From NCBI RefSeq assembly GCF_000375465.1, contig NZ_AQXH01000003.1, forward strand, positions 98,501-162,500: a stretch of DNA of 64,000 nucleotides, given 5' to 3'. Made by a program: the position numbers and the translations under genes. This DNA comes from Balneola vulgaris DSM 17893 (GTDB lineage Bacteria; Bacteroidota; Rhodothermia; Balneolales; Balneolaceae). The notes under the pieces are model-generated. The model was not told where the DNA came from, did not search any database, and saw only the letters and a list, made by a program, of their open reading frames with translations. Below are positions 27,428 through 36,662 of this stretch, in pieces (position 1 is the first letter of the stretch; every line of letters begins with the position of its first letter).

Positions 27428-29785
27428 TTAATTTCTTAGGGGGTTTCCAGTTTTGAGCATGTGCTCCATTCGGGCGAGTGTTCGTTCATCCTTTAAGCAA
27501 TTCAGAATAGCCTCTCTTTCTAATTTCAATAGATATTCTTCGGGAACACTTTGAGCTTCGCTTAAATCACCACCGGCAAGTACAAAGGCTAGGCGTTCAG
27601 CTACAACCTTATCATAATCTGTTATGAACTTAGACTCATGCATAACATATAGCATCAATTTTAATGCACTTAAAGCGGTTTCTCCTAACACTTGTATATT
27701 GGTTTTAGCTGGGGGTAGGTAGCCTTCTTCTACCATACTAAGTGCTGCTTCTTTGGCCTGCGCTAACAGTAAATCTCTATTCATAACGATGAGATCTGTG
27801 TCTTGAAGAAAATTCATTTCTTTTGCTTGATGAGCACTTTCAGAAACTTTTGCCATACCCATTACTTTGAATGCTTCTCTTATAAACGGTAGCGGATCGG
27901 CTTCACCTTCTAATTTATACATGGCTCTTTTTAAGAGCTCTGTAGTTCCACCTCCAGCTGGAATTAATCCCACCCCAATTTCAACGAGGCCCATATATAA
28001 CTCGTGATGTGCTACTACTTTATCGGCATACAAACAAAATTCTGTTCCACCGCCTAAGGTTCTACCATGAGCAGCTGCTACCACTGGGAAGGGGCTGTAT
28101 CGCAACTTCACTGCTGTACGTTGAAATCCTGTCACGGCTTCTACCACTTTATCCCAATCTCCTGATTGGTGAGCTTGTAGGGCTTCCATTAAATTGGCGC
28201 CGTAAGCAAAATTGTCTCCATCATGCCCAAGTACTAGTGCATCAAACTTTTCTGCTACTAGGTCTAAACTCTTTTCAAGTGATTGAACCAACTCAAAGCC
28301 TAAAGTAGCGTTCTTGGTTTTAAACTCGAACAGAGCAACCCCATCTCCCATATCATGCAAAGCAGCAGAGTTGTTTTCAAATACTGGTGTGTTTGACCTT
28401 CTCACTTCTGAAGCTGTGAGTTGCCCTACTGCTTTTGGAGGTATCGGTATTTGTTGAGATTCGTCGGCATCATACACCTGATCATCTTTATAAAAGGAAG
28501 TATGGCCTTTGGCAAGGAGTACTTGAACCAATTTTGGAATCTCCTCTCCTTCAGATTTCAATCGTTCAACTGTGTCTTCTACACCCAATGCATCCCAACG
28601 CTCGAATGGGCCTAATTCCCAATTGAACCCCCATTTCATTGCACGATCTACCGCTAATGGTGAGCTTGTTATTTCTGGGATTCTATTCGCAGCATATAAC
28701 AATAAATCCTTCTGAGTTTGCCAAATAAAATCAGCAATACGCCCTTCGCTATTTACTAGGAATTTTAGCCGTTCACGAGTGTCTTTGATTTTTTGTGCTT
28801 CATCCAGAAGTGGATCGTTTAGCTCTTGCTGGCTTTCATATTCTAAAGTCTCAGGATTAATAACTAAGAACTCACGTTTCTTACCCTGTTGTACTTTCTT
28901 ATAAAATCCTTCTCCAGCTTTATTGCCAATTTTACCTGATGCTACAATTTCTTTGAACTTCTCAGGCAGGTCAAACACTTGTTGGCGTTCATCATGTTCT
29001 ATGGCGGGAATAATATTATTTGCAACATGAAGAGTTACATCTAAACCAGCCATATCCCCCGTTCTGAAAGTCGCAGCCTTCGAATAGCCTGTTAATGTAC
29101 CCGTGAGTAAATCAATTTCTTCGGCTCTGAAATCACCCTCAAAGAAATAAGGCATCATGCTACCAATGGAGAAAATCCCGACTCTATTGGCGATAAAGTT
29201 TGGGGTATCATTACAAACTACCACTCCTTTGCCCAATACTTTCTCACAAAATCTTTGCATGAATTCAGTGACGCTTGAATCGGTAGCTTGAGTAGGAATC
29301 ACCTCCAGTAATTTCATATACCGAGGTGGGTTAAAAAAATGTGTTCCTAAAAAGTGGGCTTTAAAATCTTCGCTACAATCTTCTGCTATCTCATGGATAG
29401 GTAAGCCAGAAGTATTAGAACTTACAATGGCCGATTTTTTTCTTATTTCATCTATGCGGGCTACCATCGACTTTTTGATATCCATCCGTTCGATGATCAC
29501 CTCACATATCCAATCGCAATCAGCGAGTTTATCAAAGTCGTCGTCAAAATTGCCTATTTCAATACGATGTATGAAATCATTCTTTCCGAAAGGTGCAGGT
29601 TTCAGCTTTTGAATCTTCTTTAAGCTGTCTTCAACCATCTTATTAGGTTGTTTAGCATCCTCACTTTTTAAATCTAAAAGGATTACTTCAAGGCCAGCGT
29701 TAACGCAATGAGCGGCTATTTGGCTTCCCATTACACCCGATCCGAGTACGGCTACTTTTCGAATTCTTCGTTTTCCTGATTTCAT
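27428..29785 (-). CDS. 3-hydroxyacyl-CoA dehydrogenase/enoyl-CoA hydratase fusion
   Basis: 785-residue two-enzyme protein. The NAD-binding dehydrogenase comes first (VAVLGSGVMGSQIAAHC at residue 11, HFFNPPRYMKLLEVIP near 152, NFIANRVGIFS near 200), followed by the C-terminal dehydrogenase halves. An enoyl-CoA hydratase/isomerase-like domain spans about 490-690 (AAHGRTLGGGTEFCLYADKVV and EIGVGLIPAGGGTTE). This dehydrogenase-first order is that of FadN-type proteins, opposite to E. coli FadB. It catalyses the two middle steps of beta-oxidation. It lies between the acyl-CoA ligase (11-nt gap) and thiolase (9-nt gap). Confidence 0.94.
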   Translation of the reverse strand: MKSGKRRIRKVAVLGSGVMGSQIAAHCVNAGLEVILLDLKSEDAKQPNKMVEDSLKKIQKLKPAPFGKNDFIHRIEIGNFDDDFDKLADCDWICEVIIERMDIKKSMVARIDEIRKKSAIVSSNTSGLPIHEIAEDCSEDFKAHFLGTHFFNPPRYMKLLEVIPTQATDSSVTEFMQRFCEKVLGKGVVVCNDTPNFIANRVGIFSIGSMMPYFFEGDFRAEEIDLLTGTLTGYSKAATFRTGDMAGLDVTLHVANNIIPAIEHDERQQVFDLPEKFKEIVASGKIGNKAGEGFYKKVQQGKKREFLVINPETLEYESQQELNDPLLDEAQKIKDTRERLKFLVNSEGRIADFIWQTQKDLLLYAANRIPEITSSPLAVDRAMKWGFNWELGPFERWDALGVEDTVERLKSEGEEIPKLVQVLLAKGHTSFYKDDQVYDADESQQIPIPPKAVGQLTASEVRRSNTPVFENNSAALHDMGDGVALFEFKTKNATLGFELVQSLEKSLDLVAEKFDALVLGHDGDNFAYGANLMEALQAHQSGDWDKVVEAVTGFQRTAVKLRYSPFPVVAAAHGRTLGGGTEFCLYADKVVAHHELYMGLVEIGVGLIPAGGGTTELLKRAMYKLEGEADPLPFIREAFKVMGMAKVSESAHQAKEMNFLQDTDLIVMNRDLLLAQAKEAALSMVEEGYLPPAKTNIQVLGETALSALKLMLYVMHESKFITDYDKVVAERLAFVLAGGDLSEAQSVPEEYLLKLEREAILNCLKDERTLARMEHMLKTGNPLRN

Positions 29786-29796
29786 GAATAGGTATT

Positions 29797-31584
29797 TTAT
29801 GTTACTTCATCGGCGTACATGCTATCGATGATCTCTTTATAATTTTTATTAATCACATTTCGCTTCACTTTAAGCGTTGGAGTGATCTCTCCTTTATCGA
29901 TAGTAAACTGATCTTTCAAGAGGGTAAATCTTTTGATCTTCTCCCACTTTGAGCGGTCCTCGTTTACTTTATCTACTTCTTTCTGAATGCGTTTTAACAC
30001 GAACTCATTCTCTGTGATATTCTCTGTTGGGAATTCATGTCCAGAGGTTTCAAATCGTTTTTTCATGTTATCCCAATTCGGTACGATTAGGGCCCCACAA
30101 AACTTATGCTCACTCCCTACAACCACGGCTTGTTCGATAAACCCACTATTTACCAAAGCATTTTCGATAGGTTGAGGAGCCACATATTTACCTGTGCTTA
30201 GTTTGAATAACGATTTCTTACGATCCGTTACAAATAACCAACCATCCTCATCTAGATGTCCTATATCTCCCGTGCAAAACCATCCATCTTCATTAAACAC
30301 TTCTTGAGTTTTTTCAGGCATTTTGTAATACCCTTTCATGATATTAGGACCTTTAGCAAGGATCTCGCCATCTTCAGCAATCTTTATCTGAACACATGGC
30401 AATGCTTTACCTGAAGAGCCAATGCGTAACTCACCTACTGGTGGGCCTGTTAGTACAGGTGAGGTTTCTGTAAGACCATAACCAAGGCCACAATACACCC
30501 CAATTCCATTCACAAAGCGAGCTATATTTGGTGAAAGCGCCGCTCCACCTACATTTACGCCTATCAACCGACCTCCAAATAGTTCGCGGATCTTAGAATA
30601 AACCACTTTATCGGCTAGCTTATATTTTAAAGATGGTGGAGGGTTCTCAGGATCATAATTCTCCGCCAAATTAACCGCCCAATAATACAATCTCTTTTTA
30701 AGTCCACTTAGCTCTTGTCCTTTAACCTTTATACCCGTCACAATTTTTTCGAGTAATCGAGGTACTGTTACAAAATACACTGGCTTAATGGTTTGAAAGT
30801 CCTCCCGTATTTGCTCAATGTCTTCGATGTAATAAACAGGCACACCCCCAAAGGCATAGATATATGAAGCTGTGCGTTCGAACATATGTGCCAAAGGTAA
30901 ATAGGACAATATTTTTGGATCGTCTATCTCATCAGGTTTAAATGGAAATATCTCGAATGAAGCACGCGCATTACCCGCAATGTTATCATGTGTCAGAACT
31001 ACTCCTTTCGGCACCCCTGTAGTTCCTGAGGTATAAATAAGCGTAGCTATATCATCGGGCTGAACCTGATTTTTCAATTCCTCATAAAGTCCTGGCTTTT
31101 CTTGATCAAGGGTTGCACCGTTTTGTTTTAAATCTTCAAAGGTGCGCAGCTTTTGATGTTTACTACCTAATATGGATACTACTGCCTTAACGGTATCAAT
31201 ACTTTTGATAAGAGGCTTGGTCTCAGCGAAAACCTCATCGTTGGATACAAAATGTACAACCGCTTCCGAATTCTCTAATATGTATTTGATTTGATCACCG
31301 GGCTGGGTGGTATAGATGGGAACTAAGGCTGCCCCTAACGAAAGCACAGCTAAATCTACAATTAACCATTCCGTACTGTTTTCGGCATGAATAGAAACTT
31401 TATCTCCCTTCTTTACACCAAGTTGGTGTAACCCTAAGGCGAGAAGTTTAACCTGTTTCATGAAATCATCTACGGATGTTTCAATCCATTGGCCGTTTCT
31501 TTTAACTCCAGCATAAACGTTTGATTTGCGCTTTTTCAGGCCTTCATCAACAGTTTTTAATATGGTAGTGGGTGTATATTCCAT
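29797..31584 (-). CDS. Long-chain acyl-CoA synthetase (AMP-binding)
   Basis: 595-residue adenylate-forming ligase. The P-loop is TLIYTSGTTGVPKGVVLTH near residue 187. Motif YGLTETSPVL lies near 365 and GWFCTGDIGHLDEDGWLFVTDRKK near 425, with the C-terminal lid motif GEITPTLKVKRN (catalytic Lys). It activates long-chain fatty acids for the beta-oxidation genes that follow. The FAA1/ACSL-like insertion before TETS and the length fit the bacterial long-chain type. It is the first gene of the operon. The divergent region upstream holds three GTACA half-sites (31632-31666), candidates for a fatty-acid-responsive operator. Confidence 0.94.
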   Translation of the reverse strand: MEYTPTTILKTVDEGLKKRKSNVYAGVKRNGQWIETSVDDFMKQVKLLALGLHQLGVKKGDKVSIHAENSTEWLIVDLAVLSLGAALVPIYTTQPGDQIKYILENSEAVVHFVSNDEVFAETKPLIKSIDTVKAVVSILGSKHQKLRTFEDLKQNGATLDQEKPGLYEELKNQVQPDDIATLIYTSGTTGVPKGVVLTHDNIAGNARASFEIFPFKPDEIDDPKILSYLPLAHMFERTASYIYAFGGVPVYYIEDIEQIREDFQTIKPVYFVTVPRLLEKIVTGIKVKGQELSGLKKRLYYWAVNLAENYDPENPPPSLKYKLADKVVYSKIRELFGGRLIGVNVGGAALSPNIARFVNGIGVYCGLGYGLTETSPVLTGPPVGELRIGSSGKALPCVQIKIAEDGEILAKGPNIMKGYYKMPEKTQEVFNEDGWFCTGDIGHLDEDGWLFVTDRKKSLFKLSTGKYVAPQPIENALVNSGFIEQAVVVGSEHKFCGALIVPNWDNMKKRFETSGHEFPTENITENEFVLKRIQKEVDKVNEDRSKWEKIKRFTLLKDQFTIDKGEITPTLKVKRNVINKNYKEIIDSMYADEVT

Positions 31585-31631
31585 AATCTTCCAAATCGTG
31601 TTCTTGTCTTTTGGTAAGTAACACTTTCGGC

Positions 31632-31666
31632 GTACATTTAAAAGTATTTCATGTACTTATTGTACA
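31632..31666. promoter_or_regulatory. Candidate operator with three TGTAC/GTACA half-sites
   Basis: GTACAT (31632-31637), ATGTAC (31651-31656) and TGTACA (31661-31666) lie between the divergent acyl-CoA ligase and thioesterase genes. Their centres are 19 and 10 bp apart, roughly two turns and one turn of the helix. Pairs form inverted repeats (GTACAT-N13-ATGTAC and TGTAC-N5-GTACA). A TetR-type or similar repressor of the beta-oxidation operon could bind here. No regulator gene is nearby. Confidence 0.35.
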
Positions 31667-31696
31667 AACTTAACACTGTTAATCAAATTATTTTTT

Positions 31697-32128
31697 ATGA
31701 TCATCGAAGAGTCGCTAAAACCAAAAGCTGATTTATACTTTCATAAGATGGGTACTCATATGGGGCATGCACTTGGGATAGAGTTTGAAGTTATTCAGCG
31801 GGATAAGCTTGTTGCTACGATGCCAGTGAATGAAAATACGGTTCAGCCATTTCGAATTTTACACGGCGGAGCTTCAGTGGTTTTAGCTGAAACACTAGCT
31901 TCTGTAGGAGCTTGGTTTTCTTTAGATGAGGATTCTAAAACAGCGGTTGGAGTGGAGATTAATGCCAACCATATTCGATCGGTAAAAGAAGGTGGGATGG
32001 TTCGAGGAACCGCAACCCCGATTCATCAGGGCAAAAAGATTCAAGTTTGGGAAACCAGAATTGAGGATGAAAGAGGCAAGCTTGTGTGTGTTTCTAAATG
32101 CACTTTAGCGATTGTAGAAAGGAAGTAA
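31697..32128 (+). CDS. Hotdog-fold thioesterase (PaaI/YdiI/MenI type)
   Basis: 143-residue acyl-CoA thioesterase. The hotdog signature is visible: LHGGASVVLAETLASVGAW (the HGG turn precedes the central helix and its catalytic Glu), then VGVEINANHIRSVKEGGM (the core strand) and a C-terminal strand LVCVSKCTLAIVER. Relatives hydrolyse aromatic or short acyl-CoA esters (for example 1,4-dihydroxy-2-naphthoyl-CoA). The substrate cannot be fixed here. It diverges from the acyl-CoA ligase gene. The last ~42 codons plus 52 bp of 3' flank are duplicated at 33081-33258, around the CPBP gene. Confidence 0.9.
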   Translation: MIIEESLKPKADLYFHKMGTHMGHALGIEFEVIQRDKLVATMPVNENTVQPFRILHGGASVVLAETLASVGAWFSLDEDSKTAVGVEINANHIRSVKEGGMVRGTATPIHQGKKIQVWETRIEDERGKLVCVSKCTLAIVERK

Positions 32129-32180
32129 GTAGGCACTGTTTATTAACCATCGAACGGCCAATCCGTCCGATGGTTATAAA
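32001..32180 (+). repeat. Direct repeat, left copy (thioesterase 3' end plus hairpin)
   Basis: 180 bp covering the last part of the thioesterase gene and a 3' inverted repeat (AACCATCG...CGATGGTT, 32144-32177, no T-run). It recurs at 33081-33258 with about seven substitutions and one 2-bp deletion. Confidence 0.95.
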
Positions 32181-32188
32181 GTCAGCAG

Positions 32189-32971
32189 TTACAGAGAGTT
32201 CAATACACTTTGTCTGTTCACTTTTTTAATCATCACAATTGATATAAATAATATTATTCCAAAAAATATAGACGTAGTTACTACTGAATTTAGATTCATA
32301 CTAATATCACCAGTGTTTTTTTGACTCTCTGATAGAAAACGCCCACTAAATGTGAAATTTATTAATCCATGAGTGACTCCGGCAACTACAATACTTCTTG
32401 ATTTAAGTAAGATTGCCGAAAATAAAAAGCTTACGCAAATCGCAGCAATCACCTGAGTGGTTACACCTAATATGTTCTCTGGATACTTTATTAAGTTTCC
32501 GAAATGTAGCACACCAAATATTAAAGCTACTATCACTACACTTTTTAGAATTACATTCTCACTGTCTGAAAATGACTTAATAAATGTCGGCAACAAAACA
32601 CCTCTAAAACATAGTTCTTCAGCAAATCCTGTACAAAGTGTGGAGACAAAAAATAAAAACAGTACAACGGATTCAATTTGAAAAGTGTGGGCTTTAATTG
32701 AATACACGAGAGCATATAATGCTAGAACTTGGAATATCGGATAAAACTTAAATATCTCCTTAGTTAGCCCATTAAATTTCATCAATTTCAGACGTTTACC
32801 TATAAAAAGAAATATCGCACATATAATAGTCTTAATGATAATATTATACGTCAATTCATTTTTTATTACTGAATCACTTATCAAGGCAAATGAATCTTCA
32901 AGCCGCTCACCAACATATAATGCCCCCAAAAACAAAGAAATATATAATGTGACTGCTTTAAATTTTTTCAT
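32189..32971 (-). CDS. CPBP family intramembrane metalloprotease
   Basis: 260-residue polytopic membrane protein with about seven hydrophobic helices and the ABI/CPBP motifs: AEELCFRGVLLP (EExxxR) near residue 116, FGVLHFGNL (second His motif) near 152, and GVTHGLINF (third His/Asn motif) near 198. Relatives include Rce1-like CAAX proteases and bacteriocin self-immunity proteins. The target is unknown. The gene sits on the opposite strand between two copies of a thioesterase 3' end (32001-32180 and 33081-33258), so it looks inserted. Its base composition is visibly more AT-rich than its neighbours, consistent with transfer. Confidence 0.88.
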   Translation of the reverse strand: MKKFKAVTLYISLFLGALYVGERLEDSFALISDSVIKNELTYNIIIKTIICAIFLFIGKRLKLMKFNGLTKEIFKFYPIFQVLALYALVYSIKAHTFQIESVVLFLFFVSTLCTGFAEELCFRGVLLPTFIKSFSDSENVILKSVVIVALIFGVLHFGNLIKYPENILGVTTQVIAAICVSFLFSAILLKSRSIVVAGVTHGLINFTFSGRFLSESQKNTGDISMNLNSVVTTSIFFGIILFISIVMIKKVNRQSVLNSL

Positions 32972-33080
32972 AAAAAAAGATACTTATGAATAAGTCATAA
33001 GTACCAATTAAAATCTCTTCGCTAAGGATTAACAAAGTTCAATTTCGAATATACCGCTAAAAAAAGGTGCAGAATATTGT

Positions 33081-33258
33081 TTCGCGGAACCGCAACTCCG
33101 ATTCATCAGGGTAAAAAGATTCAAGTTTGGGAAACCAAAATTGAGGATGAAAGAGGCAAGCTTGTGTGTTTCTAAATGCACCTCAGCGATTGTAGAAAGG
33201 AAGTAAGTAGGCACTGTTGATTAACCATCGAACGGCCAATCCGTCCGATGGTTATAAA
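33081..33258 (+). pseudogene. Duplicated 3' end of the thioesterase gene
   Basis: 178-bp second copy of 32001-32180. It lacks the first two thirds of the gene. A 2-bp loss in the GTGTGTGT run near 33168 shifts the frame, so it is non-functional. The duplicate keeps the 3' hairpin. No protein is expected. Confidence 0.93.
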
Positions 33259-33274
33259 TCATTACTTTCGTTGG

Positions 33275-34639
33275 TTATTGAGTAGCAGGAACTCGAGGGA
33301 TGGTCATAATTTCTTTTTGGCGACCATCGATATACCAAACTCCAGATTTATCGAAGTAAGCGTCTTCTTCGAGCATAATTCGAATTTCTTTACCCCACTC
33401 TTCGATATAGGTTGCAGCATTTAACTCAATGGAATAAGCTGTATTTAGGTGAAGCGGGTATTCACCACTTCCTGGAACGCCACCTTGTGCATCCCACATT
33501 CCCAATGTTGTTCCTGCCGCGTGGCCATGAAACCCAATAGGGTGAGTATAGATAGATGGCTTTATCCCTTCCGCAATAGCTTGCTCACGCGACAATTTAA
33601 GCACTTCATTTCCTGTTCTTCCTTCTTTGAAGTTATTGGTAAAGATGTCTTGTAAGCGATTTCCATTATCAAATGCCTTCTTGAGATAATCTGGTACTTT
33701 TGTTTCCGTTGGGCGAAGTACATAGGCATGCTGCTGGGTATCTGTATTCAAACGCAAGTACTTGATTCCGAAATCAACATGAAGTAAATCTCCAGGCATA
33801 ATCACATTATTTTCGGGTCTACTTGAGAAAGATCTCAGGTGATCAAAAGACTCTGGATCGGCACGTTGAATGGAAACACTTGGGTGAAACCAAGTAATGA
33901 GTTTTAGCTCACGAATACGTTCTCTGTACCACCAAACTAAGTCTTCAGTAGTTGTAACGCCGGGCTGAATCACTTTGTCTGAAAATCCATCCGCTATAAT
34001 TTCATGAGCAATACGAACTATATGTGGATAGATGGCCATCTCTTTTTCAGAGCGTGTTTCTAACCAACCCACAGCAAGTTTTTCAGCCGATACCACACGG
34101 TTCGCATACTTTTTACCGATGGCCGCTTTCATTTCTTCTAAATCGGTAGCTACAATACCATCGGCAAGTCCCCAATGCTTACTTTGGTTTACACCAATCT
34201 TTTTAGGGTCTCTTTCTTCAATGATTTCAGCTAATCGTTTCCATTGGTCCGGTTGCTGTTCTTTATCCCATGCTTTTTTAAAGGTCGTACCTACATCGTA
34301 ACGTGCTACAGCTAAAGTCTCGATACCTTGCTCTCCACCTCTATCGTACATCACTAGGATGGTTCTTCGTCGAGCTGCAAGCCAAGTAGCTGGGAGCAAC
34401 GTTTCAATTACAGGATCTTCGTTATACTCTCGTGAAACCACAACCCACATATCAATGCCTGTTCTTCGCATCAAATCAGGCAATACAGTTTTAATGCGGT
34501 CTTCTAATAGTTCATCAATAACTCTTGCGCGTTCTCGCATTGGCAAGACTTCAAGATCACTATTCTGAGCTTGAGCTAATGGCGCTGCTACGAACAGCAT
34601 TAATAGCAGTGTGTAAAATGTTTTCATAGATGTTTTCAT
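33275..34639 (-). CDS. Exported M24 family metallopeptidase (Xaa-Pro aminopeptidase-like)
   Basis: 454 residues with a Sec signal peptide ending AQAQ at residue 25. The second Met (residue 5) is an alternative start. A creatinase-like N-terminal domain comes first, then the pita-bread fold. Metal ligands are recognisable in HVDFGIKYLRLNTD (two Asp), THPIGFHGHAAGT (His), YSIELNAAT (Glu) and RIMLEEDAYF (Glu). It is probably a periplasmic aminopeptidase, or a close relative, acting on proline peptides. It follows an M61 peptidase gene by 18 bp on the same strand, so the two form a peptide-degrading pair. Confidence 0.9.
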   Translation of the reverse strand: MKTSMKTFYTLLLMLFVAAPLAQAQNSDLEVLPMRERARVIDELLEDRIKTVLPDLMRRTGIDMWVVVSREYNEDPVIETLLPATWLAARRRTILVMYDRGGEQGIETLAVARYDVGTTFKKAWDKEQQPDQWKRLAEIIEERDPKKIGVNQSKHWGLADGIVATDLEEMKAAIGKKYANRVVSAEKLAVGWLETRSEKEMAIYPHIVRIAHEIIADGFSDKVIQPGVTTTEDLVWWYRERIRELKLITWFHPSVSIQRADPESFDHLRSFSSRPENNVIMPGDLLHVDFGIKYLRLNTDTQQHAYVLRPTETKVPDYLKKAFDNGNRLQDIFTNNFKEGRTGNEVLKLSREQAIAEGIKPSIYTHPIGFHGHAAGTTLGMWDAQGGVPGSGEYPLHLNTAYSIELNAATYIEEWGKEIRIMLEEDAYFDKSGVWYIDGRQKEIMTIPRVPATQ

Positions 34640-34657
34640 GTGTATTTACCCCTTTTG

Positions 34658-36460
34658 TTAATTCCCTGATAACCAAGCGTTTCTTCTGGCTTTTTGAGCC
34701 GGAGTAGCATTGGCATTTAATGTTGTCATCAAGCGATTTGATTCCTCAAGTGTAACGGTTTTCTTGAGTTCATCGCCCCATCGGTTGATCACGACTTCGA
34801 TTTTATCGCCCGGTTTATAATTCTTCAGAATTTCGTCTACACTCTTTACGTCGTCTAAATTTTTTCCTGCAATACTTACGAAAACATCTTCCGACTCAAT
34901 ACCCGCTTCATAAATTGGGCTGCCTACGGTTGCATTTCCGGTAAGCCTCCATTGGCCACCTTGTTTTCTGATCGTACCTCCTAAGCTAGCCTTCCCTGGC
35001 TCAGCCAGTTCGAGTGTAACCCCAAAATCATTTAGCAATGCTTTGTAATCGGGCAGATTGCTATCAAAGATGTAGTTTTCAAAATACTGATTCGCAAAGT
35101 CTTCACCAGCATATTGAGCAAGAGCTTCTTGTAAATCTCGTACAGCATATGGCACTTCAGGCTTACCATAGTTTTTCCATACATGCTGCATGAAGCCATC
35201 TAACGTTAGCCCCTTATCCATTCCACGAAGAGATAAATCTAGGCCTAAACCAAGTACACTTCCATAAGTGTAATAGGAGATAAACGTATTTGATCTGTTC
35301 ACTGGGTCTACAGAGCGAGCCGCATCAACAAATGGCGCTTGGTAACTCATCTCAATAGGATTATGATATTGACGTCCCGGTGAATTGATCACATAATTAA
35401 GTCCACCATCTAGGCCTTCAACATACTGCTCAGCCGTTCTAATACCTGCACGAGCTAAGATATAGTTGGTGTAGTAGCTGGTAAACCCTTCCGCAAACCA
35501 AAGCTCACCACTCATGTTGGCTTCTTCGAAATCGAAGGGTTCGAGCGATGCTGGTCTAATACGCTCCACATTCCAAGCATGGAAAAACTCATGAGAAATA
35601 GTGCCAATACTAGTTTCGCCTAGTGGCCTATCTTTGGGCTTTGAACTAACAACATAGGTAGAGTTTCGGTGTTCCATACCATCGCCGCTAGCATTTGGTA
35701 CATAGCAAGAAAGGAAAGTGTACTCTCCATAATCGAAGTTTGGCATTTCGTTGAACACCCTTGCCTGTTCTTTAACAATGGCCATTACCTTACTGAAGTA
35801 TTCATCTACTTCCGCATCAGTTGCTGGTGTATGTAAGGCTAAACGAATATTCTGTCCGTCAACCTTCTCATTTCTGAAATGTAGGTCAGCGATTTCAGTG
35901 GGGCTATCCAAGAAGTATTGGAAATCAGGGGCGTAATAAGTATTCCCCTTTAAATGCTTTAACTGAGTAGCTATTTTCCAGTTCAAATCATCTCTTTTAT
36001 TGAAGGTGATTTCTATGGGTCTATGCTCATACTCTCTAGCCCATGCGAAAGTAGCTGGCATATTTAAATGAGCATGTGTCTCATCAATGCCGGTATAGGT
36101 ACCACCGCCTCTATTTGCATATAGGGTGTAAGAAAAGTTTACGATGCCATCATGGCCACTCACATTCCACTGGTGTGGGTTAGGGCGTGTTACCACTAAC
36201 TCGTTCCCTTCACTATCGGTAGCTCGTACGTTGTATACATTCTTGGCAAATTCATGTAATGCATAACGCCCCGGTGAGGTTCTACTCATTCTTACCTGAA
36301 GCACCTTATTTTCAAGATTTGGGAAGGTGATCGAAATTTCAGCTTCATGATGTACCGCATTTTCAAACGATATTTCATACTTAATTGGAGTTTGGGCAGC
36401 TACTGAAAATGTAGTAAGCAAAGCCAATAATACACTGAGATAGATGTTAATTCTGTTCAT
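34658..36460 (-). CDS. Exported M61 family peptidase with PDZ domain
   Basis: 600 residues. The signal peptide is residues 1-22 (ends SVAAQ). A beta-rich N-terminal domain is followed by the M61 catalytic domain with the zinc motif TISHEFFHAWNVERIRP (HExxH near 288) and the downstream Glu in ELWFAEGFTSYYTNY. A PDZ domain covers about 500-575 (PIYEAGIESEDVFVSIAGKN ... YKPGDKIEVVINRWG). M61 enzymes are periplasmic glycyl-type aminopeptidases. It is likely co-transcribed with the M24 gene 18 bp downstream. Confidence 0.93.
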   Translation of the reverse strand: MNRINIYLSVLLALLTTFSVAAQTPIKYEISFENAVHHEAEISITFPNLENKVLQVRMSRTSPGRYALHEFAKNVYNVRATDSEGNELVVTRPNPHQWNVSGHDGIVNFSYTLYANRGGGTYTGIDETHAHLNMPATFAWAREYEHRPIEITFNKRDDLNWKIATQLKHLKGNTYYAPDFQYFLDSPTEIADLHFRNEKVDGQNIRLALHTPATDAEVDEYFSKVMAIVKEQARVFNEMPNFDYGEYTFLSCYVPNASGDGMEHRNSTYVVSSKPKDRPLGETSIGTISHEFFHAWNVERIRPASLEPFDFEEANMSGELWFAEGFTSYYTNYILARAGIRTAEQYVEGLDGGLNYVINSPGRQYHNPIEMSYQAPFVDAARSVDPVNRSNTFISYYTYGSVLGLGLDLSLRGMDKGLTLDGFMQHVWKNYGKPEVPYAVRDLQEALAQYAGEDFANQYFENYIFDSNLPDYKALLNDFGVTLELAEPGKASLGGTIRKQGGQWRLTGNATVGSPIYEAGIESEDVFVSIAGKNLDDVKSVDEILKNYKPGDKIEVVINRWGDELKKTVTLEESNRLMTTLNANATPAQKARRNAWLSGN

Positions 36461-36662
36461 GGACCTTATTTTAAGTTAGGCTGTGAAGATGGGGAGCTTT
36501 CACCATTGGTGCAAGCATTGGCGATAAAGCCTTGTAAAGCTTTTTAAAAGGGCCTCACCATGATTATAGAGGCCAATGAGGGATAAGATTTTTACCCTCA
36601 AAAAATATATATTATGAATTATTCTAATCGGTATGCTGTTGATTAGATAAATAAAGAATTTT
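36461..36662. promoter_or_regulatory. Divergent M61/paaA intergenic region with two hairpins
   Basis: 202 bp that must contain the paa promoter. Two consecutive inverted repeats are seen: GGCCTC (36551-36556)/GAGGCC (36569-36574), and TGAGGG (36577-36582)/CCCTCA (36595-36600). On the plus strand the second is followed by A-rich sequence, so it is not a terminator. These may be operator sites for a paa regulator or leader structures. No PaaR/PaaX gene is in the window. Confidence 0.4.

Noticed and set aside
32144..32177. Intrinsic terminator after the thioesterase gene
   Set aside because: The stem is good but neither strand has a T-run after it; kept only as a hairpin within the duplicated segment.
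33029..33214. 61-codon minus-strand frame
   Set aside because: Antisense to the duplicated thioesterase end; non-coding flank only.
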